Part shown: positions 55,195-64,000 of the stretch, piece by piece
Position numbering within the stretch: the first letter of the stretch is position 1
Layout: each line of letters starts with the position of its first letter
Assembly (NCBI GenBank): GCA_001683735.1
Contig: LUGG01000023.1
Location: forward strand, 496,001-560,000
DNA: 64,000 bases
Reading direction: 5' to 3'
Origin: Grifola frondosa
Taxonomy: Eukaryota > Basidiomycota > Agaricomycetes > Polyporales > Grifolaceae
Position numbers and translations under genes: made by a program
Notes under the pieces: generated by a model
What the model was told of the DNA's origin: nothing
The model's input: the letters and a program-made list of their open reading frames with translations, nothing else
The model's database searches: none

Positions 55195-57304
55195 TAAAAT
55201 CACTGGATAATATGCCCAAATCAGAAACGACGGAGGTTCGACGAGTCGGAAACGTTCATGCAAGCTCTCCCGCCGCCCATAAATGTCATCCTACTCGAGG
55301 AATCGGACAATTTGAACTATGGACTTCAAAGGAATCATCACGCACAAATTGGAATATGCACCCGGGATGCGCGCCTCTTCAACTGCCCGCGGAAGAGGTG
55401 TCAGCCATCGCTCCGGCTTCCACTCGTACACATCTTCTCCCCAGAGGGTCTTGTTGTGGTTGGAAGTAAGAAGACCAAGCATGATGCTTGTGCCCTTTGG
55501 GATTGGAATTTGGTCGGTTGGCGAACCGTCCACTCCGCGGATTGGTTTGGAAAGAGGGAGTATCATGTCTTTTCTCGCTCTAGATAGAAGGCGCGGATCA
55601 GAACGCATATATGCACTGGCAGAAATGACTGAGACTCACTGGCGGAATACGAGAGGAGCTGGAGCATAACTAGGTGCAAGCAACCGCTTAGCCCGGATAT
55701 CGCTCAACCTCAGAGCGAAGACCTACACTCGCAACGTTTCTCGATAAACCGCATCCCAAATACGGAAGCTCGATCAATTTGTCATAGGATAGATCTGTCT
55801 CATGGCAAGCGTCCATGATTTCGTTGCGTAGCTTTGCCTGAACATCAGGATGCTGGGCGAGAACATGCAGGATACGAGATAGCGCATTGGATGTAGTGTC
55901 CATCGCTGCGAATGTAAGTGACCTATATAAACATACCCACTCAGCCTCATGCACGGATAATATACCAGTACAGTTGACGAAACGCACGTCATCTGAGCTC
56001 CGCTTCTGAGAGCCTGTCCTTCTCAGACGCCGACATATTCTCTTTCACTGAGAGTACTATCAGCCCGGTTCGGCGGAAATGTGAGACGAACGACGCACAA
56101 AGTATGCTCATTATGTCTGTATCCTCCCCGACCTGGTGTAGCAAAACCTCGTCCCCTTGCTCAAGCGCAGATTTCTTCGCACGGAAGACATCCGTTGATT
56201 TCTCGCACATGGTATCCACTATTTGCTTGAATTGCTGGACCCCCTGATTGGGGATCATTTCCACTATATTTCTGCGGAATGATGGTGGACCGTACGACGT
56301 TATGTTGAGCAAAAGCATTCGATGAGCCACGAACTCGGAGGAGACAGGTCTGTTGAGCAGCAGGTTTAAGTAGTTAGCATCAGAGTCGCATCAAACTACG
56401 GTTAAATCATCTGACATGAAAGATTTCACCGCTTCACCGAATCCGTTTGGTACATCCGTAGTCAGTCAGTCGAACGAATACCCAAGCCTAGACTGTCCGA
56501 TTAGCTCGAGGGGGTTCGTCCCATCCAGCCGAGCATATCTATCTCCTCGGCACCGTTACGAACCTGCGCCAAGACGGCATCCCGGAGCTGAACGAAACGT
56601 GAGGAATGGCTGCTTCTTGGACAGCGCGACAGACCTTGCGTGATGCATCGTGAGAAATGGGAACCATGTCCCGCATATTTTTGGCAGAAAATACAGGGTT
56701 GAGCATTTTACGCTGCTTCCGATAACGTTCACCTGAGTGCCACGGATAAAGGATAATGATCCCAAATTTCACTCACCTGTGCTTGCCAAGATGCCGGGGT
56801 CAAATAACACATCATTACCTCTTAAATTACATGTCAGAAGAAGGATAACGGCGCATATATGATATCTTACTCGATCTCTCAAGTCGTATGTTCATATATC
56901 TCGTAGTCTTTGATAACGATGTTGTGCAACGCCAACGGATCAAAAAAATACAAGAATCATTCCTTTTATCAATGAGCACAAGAGCGCGAATCAGACGCTA
57001 CACCACTTATGCCGAACAGTCCATTGATTTTCATCACGGGACCGTAGTCCTCTGATAGCTCTCGAAGGAACGTCCATCCCTCATGTCGGCGGGACAATTG
57101 TCCCAGGTTACCTGGAATTCATATCTCAATTCCGCGCACGGAGTCTCGTGCATAATTAAACAACACACCTGTTAACCAAGATGGAGACGGATGTCCAGGC
57201 ACATTATCCAACGGAGATCTCACGAGAACACGTCGAAACAGCTGTCAGACTATCCACGACGCACTCAGACATAGAATACTTTCGCTCAGCACTGATTATA
57301 CCAT
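55195..57304 (-). pseudogene. Cytochrome P450 pseudogene
   Basis: The copy equivalent to the start at 57304 reads ATG GTA TAA, so codon 3 is a stop, and another stop follows within 20 codons. Exons resemble the intact neighbour: GQLSRRHEGWTF near 57080, FGPGILASTG-like, SAKNMRDMVPISHDASRKV near 56670, ELIGQ-type, HPDVQAKLRNEIMDACHETD near 55800, IPIPKGTSIMLGLLTS and WKPERWLTPLPRAVEEA near 55400, and the haem loop FMGGGRAC at about 55275. The donor after the haem exon has changed from GT to GA, and the C-terminal exon after it is missing. Related to the P450s at 57993 and 62700. Confidence 0.8.
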
Positions 57305-57960
57305 GAGTGGGACATCTGCCATCTCAAGCTTGCGTATCAATCCGACCTCTACCCGAGTTTACTTATATCGCAGGTCCGCACCAGCCAGACGCCACACCGG
57401 ACTAGTCACGATAGCCCAAAGGACACCGCAAGCAACCGGTGTCAAGATTGGTTTGATGACTCTTACGCACCTGAATCTGGAGTGAAAACGGAAGACGGAC
57501 CATCAATGAAGCAAAGTTTGCTTCATAGGCGTGCTCGAACATGACACACAGGCCCATACGGTAGCGTAGACAGATAGAACAGTTGTCCCTATTAGAAAGA
57601 TATAGATATAATGGTTGTGAACCAGCTCCGAGTCCGCGTTTGCACCAAACAAGCCCGACGTGGGCGTCGACGACAAACGTAGCGCAGACCCGTGATCGAT
57701 CGTCCACGATCCCGATACGGCGCTTAGCGCTCATTGTCGGTGTTGACCCGGCTACCACACAAAAGATTATGGTACTGGGCTGTCCAACAAGATGGTGTAA
57801 TATATACTCGGACACATTAATGAGCCAGGAATGGCGCTCATTGATGTACAACTGAAACTGTTACCGAAAGATTCGCAATTTGAACATCGTTTCAATAACC
57901 ATGAGCAAAATACACTGAGAGAACAAGAATTCGACGAAATATCCAAACCCGGCAAATATC
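56750..57960. repeat. Segmental duplication, copy 1 (partner about 62800-64000)
   Basis: The P450 pseudogene 5' part and about 0.65 kb upstream of it match 62800-64000 in the same orientation, about nine bases in ten by eye. Shared words include CCAGACGCCACACCGGACTA and CTTACGCACCTGAATCTGGA. The second copy runs to the window edge and may continue. Confidence 0.8.
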
Positions 57961-57992
57961 ATGCAAACAACAGAGAACGGTACGGAGTACAA

Positions 57993-60355
57993 TCAACATC
58001 CTTGGAACAACTTCACCTTCATCGACATCTCCGGGTTGTTACTCTCCTTCCCCGCCGTCGGATAGCTAACTCCAGCAAGATTCCACTGGATCGGCTTGTC
58101 GGCAAGCTCGAAAGTGAAGTTCGCCATTAGGATAGATAAGACGACCTCTGTAGAAACGCAATCCGTCATCATTTCAGGAGAAGGTATGAATTACCCACTC
58201 ATTTCCAATTGCGAGAATTTGAAGCCACTGAAAGATGATGCTCAGCCTCAAGGTCGTGCAGAGAAACAAATAAGAGCTCACATGCAGGATCTTCCACCAC
58301 CAAGAAAGGTCATCCTACAAGCAAAAGAAATCGCATAAAAGACAATAGTCTATACTTGTGTTTCACTCACAAGTTGGAATACACGCCGGGAATGTGTGCC
58401 TCTTCGAGAGCGCGCGGCAGAGGAGAGAGCCAACGGTCAGGTTTCCACTCGGAGGCATCCTCGCCCCAAAGCGCCTTGCTAGTGTTAGATCCCGTCACGC
58501 CGATGAGTATCGATGTGCCCTTTGAGATTGGGATCTCATGGATCATTGAGCCGTCAAGTCCAAGGACAGGTTCAGAAAGGGGAAGCACTGTATCCTTCTT
58601 CGCCCTGTCAATATATATAACACTTCGATGAGACGAAAAGGACGTAGGAGAACAAGAGTCGGACTTACTCTCGGAATGTCGTATTGACCGGGGGGAAACT
58701 GGTAGGATATTCTGTCAGCTTCAATGCAAACTCAACGTGACTAATCGTACAGTCGCAAAGTCTCTCTGCACACCGCATCCATGTAAGGAAGGTCGACCAG
58801 GTCATCGTAATCCAGATCCTTTCCATCGCGAGCATCCAGTATCTCCTTTCGCAGCCTGTCCTGGACATCAGGGTGCTGCGCCAAGGTATGCAGAATGCGA
58901 GACAATGCATTCGAGGTAGTATCCATTGCGGCAAATATTAAGCCCCTAAAGAAACATTTGTTGAGCATGATTTCGAGCTGCGCGAGTAGACCAAGGCTTA
59001 CGACATCTGTGCAATGAGCTCATCTTCTGGTAACCTATCTTCCGTGGAAGCTGACATGTTAGCTTTGACTGCATACAGTTAATTAAACCCGCTAGTCTCA
59101 ACATTTCAAGAAGACGCACGCAAGATGCTCATAATATCCTTCCCTTCTCCAACCTGCAGGGTAAGAGTCTCATCTCCTTTGTCGAGGGCAGTCTTCTTTG
59201 CAGTGAATATCTCGATAGATTTCGCATGCATCGTATTCACAATGTGCTTCAGTCTCTGAAGTGGCTGGAACGGAATTACATCTATAGCAGCTCGGCGGAA
59301 TCCTGGAGAGCCGTACGATGCGACGTTGGGGAAGAGCTGTTGGAGAATGACAAGCTTATGAACAGCGGGGCTATTTTGCAGGGTGATAGCTAAGTTCGAA
59401 GCAACACAGGGAACCGAACAGGACACTAACATGAATGACTTCACGGCCTCTCCATGTACGTTCGGTACATCCGCGACCAGGGGGTCGAAAGAGTACCCGA
59501 GGCCGGACTGCCCGATCAGTTCCAGCGCAGTCCGTCCCATCCAATTCAGAACATCGATCTCTTCGGAACCAGAACGAATTTTGCTTGCTATGGCATCGCG
59601 GAGCTGTTGATGTGGAGATGAGGACAACTTCTTTCTCGTATGACCAGCATCAAGAGTTGACCAACCTTGTGCGTGATACCGTAAAACACAGGCACCATAT
59701 GGCGCAAGTGAGCAGCCGAGAACACAGGGTTCAGCATCTTCCGCTGTCGACGGTGATGATTACCTGAAAGACAAAGGTGAGAACGTGCAATTTAGTATCG
59801 TACGAAGGACCAAATACCTGTAACAGCAAATATGCCGGGGCCTAAGAGTATATTGTTGCTCCTTCGCATATGTCAGCTCAAGGGTTATGCGTCCGAGACT
59901 AAATCACATACTTTAAAATCCAGTTTGGATGGTCATAGCTTTCCTGGTCCTTGACGATAATACTGTGCATCGCCTTCGAGTCGAATACATAAAGCATTCT
60001 TTCCTACGAAAAAGGACCAAATTTACTGTGATTGATATTGGACTTAAATTTTCATTCGCTCACGCCTAACAGTCCATTGAGCTTCGAGACAGGACCGTAT
60101 GTCTCAGATAATTCTCGAATAAATGCCCAGCCATTGTGGTGGTCGAATAGTTGGCCCAGGTTACCTATACATACCGTCGTGTTCAATAGTCAAGTATTTT
60201 GGGATGTACAGAGACGGCTCACCTGTATACCAAGATGTAGGCGCAGGTCCCGGAATGTTGTCCAGTGGGGACCTTGTCAAGTAGTTTCGGAGTAGCCGCC
60301 AAGAGAGCCATGCCGTACCGAGAGCCAGGGCTCCCAGAAGTATATTCAGCGCCAT
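57993..60355 (-). CDS. Cytochrome P450 monooxygenase, apparently intact
   Basis: About fourteen exons join from 60355 to 57993, including 60355-60223, 60164-60064, 60003-59912, 59858-59818, 59763-59666, 59627-59120, 59068-59002, 58945-58751, 58698-58669, 58604-58371, 58314-58282, 58227-58199 and 58147-57993. A membrane anchor opens the protein (LLGALALGTAWLSWRLL), then the proline-rich hinge NIPGPAPTSW. The I-helix has AAMDTTSNAL, the K-helix CRETLRL gives ExxR, WKPDRW stands for the PERF region, and FLGGGRSCIG is the haem loop with its cysteine ligand. It ends KVKLFQGC. About 520 residues, normal for a microsomal P450. Such enzymes hydroxylate small molecules with a P450 reductase; the substrate is unknown. 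The 38-base intron at 59628-59665 has a GTTGGT donor. Two broken relatives flank it. Confidence 0.88.
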
Positions 60356-61740
60356 GGACGGGGAATATGATAGATCAGATCACGATCAAGAAGGGCTCGA
60401 AATCCCCAAAGACTGCGGATGGCATAGAGGAGCCGCTTCATCGCTTCATATATAAACTTTGTGAAAGTCTTTGAGTAATAGACATTGACACAGATAGTTG
60501 CTTTATAAAATCTGGAAGCCGTCCGAACACACGATAGTCGTGGCATTCGAAGCCGAAGAACAGATAAGAAGGAATACTCCCACCAAGAGAGCGAAGTGTG
60601 AAAGAATGCAGACCAGGCACCGCGTGCCGGAGAGTGACGTTCAGCGCACACATGATCCTTGTAATGCGCTTCGTTGTTACAAAGTGCCGATGTCTCGATT
60701 TATCTTGAAGGGTCTTTTTATAAAGATCAGTAGAACGTAGTTGTGTGGAGATTGTGTAGTGAGAAAGAGCATCCAGCCTATCGCCAGTCCAACAATCAAC
60801 TCACCATTCAAGCGGGCGGTGGGAACCGCCTCAGTTGTTTCGCGTGAATCTCAAGGCGACGCACCAACGCCACAAATTCTATTGAGTCAGGCCCGTCGGA
60901 ACCGAGCCCGGCGGTTAAAACACATGGAAGGAGCGCACCGAAATGTGAACCAGCTGGAGGGTAGTAGACAGGTTCGTGGAAGATTGTCAACGATGAATGA
61001 CGTTTCTGTGATGTATGGAAAATTTTCGTTCAGCTGGACGAAAAACCTGCAAGACGATACAGAGAGCTAGACGTTGATCAGGTCACGTTGAACGGCCCGA
61101 ACGCTTGATAGCTATACAAGATACAGCTGACGTGAATCTGAAAGTGAATGAGCCGAAGGAAGAGTTTCGGGTAAACAACAGTGACGCGATGAACATTGAC
61201 CACATGCTCGCCGTGTTGGCAGATAGAGTCCAAACGAGACGATATACTTTCTCAAGGCTGAAATGACTCCTTGAATCTCGAACAAGGCAGAAGGAGCACC
61301 AGCCCACCGCCGTAAGTGCCAGACTCGTGAAGGATGAATAGCCCATATTTCACCAGATATTGAGGACTACACGCAATTCGGAAACTCTGAACGTTGAACG
61401 TTGAACATCTTGGCGCTCAAAAAATGAGCGTATATAACTAGATTTCGGCAATAACCGAGGTGCTCAGGTGGAGGACATGTTTTCTCTATGCCTTCCCATT
61501 ACATTACGTCTTCCGTGCTCAAATCCTGCTGTCGGCGCCTGCGCCTTTGAGGAATATGGACGCACAGTTGCCAGCAGCTCTAACAGACGAAGCAGAGTCG
61601 CTTACGCGCATGTAGCTGATAGCATACGGCCCGGTACGATGAATATATATCGTGGTGCAAGTAACATATACATGTGACTACTGGCCATTCGTATACACTT
61701 ACTTCTGCTGTCCTTCGCAAACCAAATCAAGGGCGGTCTG
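60356..61740. other. Region upstream of the P450 gene, no supported gene
   Basis: ORFs of up to 109 codons lack splice partners and known motifs. The P450 promoter must lie in its first part. From about 61350 nothing is recognisable until the methyltransferase remnant. Confidence 0.4.
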
Positions 61741-61754
61741 TCAAGGGAACATAT

Positions 61755-62640
61755 TAAATTTACAGATGGATCTCACCATGACATTGAAGGGCGTCGTTTC
61801 CGTCACTCGCCCTTCTTCGTCCTTGTCAACATGGGGAAATTGAGATTAAAAACGACATCTCTGGCTGTGATTGAAGCTGCTTGCCTGAATAATCTGCTGG
61901 CTTCCAATCCCGACAGGGATAAACATCCGGCCAGGGCGAGCAAGCTGCTCAACAAGCGCCTTGGTGCGTCGTACGGGCCTATCCAATATCGTGCCCAACT
62001 TCGTTTAAGCCTGCCAGCACCATAGAGGGATTGTCTACACATCTTCCTTCGCGTATCCTGACTCAAGCATTTACAAGTTAGTCGACGCTACAATTACTCC
62101 ACGTGCCTACCCACCTTGTCTGCCATCCCCCGCTACCATCTCAATACGCCCCTCATCCACCGCCGTGCCAAGGCCATCCTTGCGCAGGTTTCCGACAGAC
62201 CACTCGACGAGCTGCGGGATGTGCTCAATGCCGACAACCTTGCCAGCGCCAGTCACTTTGGGGTCACCCGCAACGAGATGGTAGAAGATCGCGCAGAGAT
62301 AGCCAGAGCCAGAACCGACGTCGAGGACGCGAGCACCTGGCTTGAGGAATTGGGATGAGGTTTTCCGTCGCATGGGCGTGCTACTCATGGACGGTAAGCG
62401 GGACCTGTGGAAAGAGGGGAGATACGGACCATGTGAGGGGCTGAGATAGTTGCATCGTATCCGATGGGTCTGTGCATCGCGTTCGGTCACTGTAGCATGA
62501 GTGAGTGAGTCGCACTTACTGAGGGGAATCTTGGTAGGCTTCATCTTTCCATAGAACATAGTGGGCTCGGCCGACCTTGTTCATAGCCTGTATAGGTGTT
62601 ATCAAAGCCTCCGACTCCAATGTATTCAAAGGTGCTGACC
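61755..62640 (-). pseudogene. Protein-L-isoaspartate O-methyltransferase, broken copy
   Basis: On the minus strand: AMNKVGRAHYVLWKDEAYQD near 62580, RPIGYDATISAPHM near 62460, LKPGARVLDVGSGSGYLCAI at about 62280-62350 with the S-adenosylmethionine loop, GKVVGIEHIPQLVEWSVGNL, RKDGLGTAVDEGRIEMVAGD, then QLARPGRMFIPVGIGSQQII near 61930 and VDKDEEGRVTETTPFNVM near 61800. This is the PCMT order; the enzyme repairs damaged aspartate in proteins. Frame changes after SAPHM and after GDGRQ and stops between pieces mean it cannot be translated whole. Its 5' end abuts the P450 fragment at 62700. Confidence 0.78.
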
Positions 62641-62699
62641 GCGAGAGCGGGATCCGACTTGATATGAGGAACGACCGTTACGGGAGAGACGCGACGGAT

Positions 62700-63382
62700 C
62701 TTATATGAAACTTCGTGAAAAATGGGCACCATGTCCCGCGTATGCTAGGCAGAAAACACAGGTTGAGCATTTTTCGCTGCTACCGATGATGTTCACCTGA
62801 ATGGCAGAAATGAACGATATATGGGTCGAATGACCGGAATTTGACTCGCCCGTGCTTGCCAAGATTCCAGGACCAAACATTACACCGTTACTCCTTGAAT
62901 GACTTTCATACCAAGGTATAACGGCGCATACACGATACCTTACTCGACCTCCCAAGTCGTATGTTCATGTATCTCGCAGTATTTGATAACGTCGTTGTGC
63001 AACGCCAACGATTTAAAAACATGCAAGAATCATTCCTGTTATCAATGAGCAAAAGCACAAGAGCGCGAATCAGACACAATATATTACTACGCCGTACAGT
63101 CCGTAAGTTTCATCACGGGACCATAGTTATCAGACAGCTCTCGAAGGAATGTCCATCCCTCATGTCTATGGGACAATTGTCCCAGGTTACCTGGAATTCA
63201 TATCTCAATTCCACGCACGGACTCTCTGCATAATTAAACAACACACCTATTAACCAAGATGGAGACGGAGGTCCGGGTACATTGTCCAATGGAGATCTCA
63301 CGAGAATGCGTCGAAACAGCTGCCAGAGTATCCATGACGCACTCAGACAAAGAATGCTTTCGCTCAGCACTGATAACACCAT
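62700..63382 (-). pseudogene. 5' fragment of a cytochrome P450
   Basis: The first exon is intact: MVLSVLSESILCLSASWILW, QLFRRILVRSPLDNVPGPPS. Further exons down to AYAGHGAHFSR near 62720 match the first third of the neighbouring P450s. The rest of the gene is absent; methyltransferase-like sequence follows. It is more like the pseudogene at 55195-57304 than like the intact gene. Confidence 0.78.
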
Positions 63383-64000
63383 GAGTGGGACGTCTGATAT
63401 CTCAAGTCTGCGTGTCAATCCGACCTCAACCCGGGTTTACTTATATCGCAGGTCCGCACCAGCCAGACGCCACACCGGACTAGTCACGATAGGCCAAAGG
63501 ACACCGTGAGTTTCCGGTAACAAGAGTGGTCTGATGATCCTTACGCACCTGAATCTGGAGTGAAAACGGAAGACGGACTACCAATGAAGCAAAATTTGCT
63601 TTATAGACGTGCTCGAACGTGAAAAATGCGGTCCAAGCCATACACAAGTACATGTGGTTGTGTAGATAGATGGAACAGATGTCCCGACCAGAAAGACATA
63701 GACGTGACGGTTGTGAGCAAGTTCCGAGTCCGCGTATGTATTAAACAAGCCCGACGACAGTGTCGACGACGAACATAGCGCAGACCCGTGATCGATCGTC
63801 GCACCAGCGATCCCGATACGGCGCTTACCACTCGGCGCTCGGTGCTTAAACATTGACCAGACCGGCTACCCTATTGCACTGAGTTGTCCGGACTCAAAAA
63901 CATGGTATCGTACATATCAATGAACGGGGCGCAGCGCTGATTTATGTGCGGCTGAAACCGTCACTGAAAGATTCTCAATTTGAATGTCGTTTGAGAAATG
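62800..64000. repeat. Segmental duplication, copy 2 (partner 56750-57960)
   Basis: Same orientation as copy 1. It contains the P450 5' fragment and its upstream region and reaches the right edge of the window. Confidence 0.8.

Overview
The window looks like a transposon-rich chromosomal region of an Agaricomycete (mushroom-forming basidiomycete). The reasons are the many introns of about 45-60 bases with GTRNGT donors and YAG acceptors, a cytochrome P450 gene split by many such introns, and a set of gene families I know mainly from Agaricomycete genomes: KDZ and Plavaka transposases, DUF6532, DUF6589, RecQ-like helicases, HNH proteins, and Ty3/Gypsy elements with an 'FIDD' reverse transcriptase. 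All product names rest on recognising motifs; no search was run.

Layout. At 0.5-8.6 kb three multi-exon genes lie on the minus strand: a GRF-like zinc-finger protein, a coiled basic/acidic protein and a roughly 700-residue protein of unknown function. At 9.9-13.5 kb a KDZ transposase gene runs on the plus strand. At 13.9-16.3 kb is a decayed, rearranged copy of the proteasome subunit gene RPN1. From 16.3 to 18.5 kb I see no gene, but there is a tRNA-like Pol III promoter and an array of GATGCATC palindromes that recurs at the left edge of the window. A DUF6532 gene (18.6-21.0 kb, minus) faces away from a Plavaka transposase (21.2-23.5 kb, resuming at 42.7-43.5 kb). The Plavaka gene is split by a 19.2-kb LTR retrotransposon (23488-42690).

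The retrotransposon has 2.0-kb LTRs, gag, a duplicated retropepsin-like region, and reverse transcriptase/RNase H/integrase. Between the protease region and the polymerase sit about 7 kb of cargo: a spliced antisense coding sequence, a sense 370-residue ORF with its own TATA box, and GC-rich imperfect repeats.

The most interesting unit is at 45217-51377. Inverted repeats of about 80 bp closely bracket two convergent genes, a DUF6589 protein (plus) and a RecQ-like helicase (minus). This looks like a two-gene transposable element; a small MITE has inserted into its DUF6589 gene. Both genes are now broken.

The right end (52.8-64 kb) is more host-like: a small unknown gene, an intact five-exon HNH-nuclease-like gene, and a P450 cluster with one intact gene (57993-60355), one pseudogene, and one 5' fragment that abuts a broken protein-L-isoaspartate methyltransferase copy. 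The P450 5' regions are part of a segmental duplication.

Caution: many otherwise good reading frames are broken by a single missing base in a homopolymer run, and the two LTRs differ mostly by homopolymer length. Some apparent pseudogenes here may therefore be sequencing errors.
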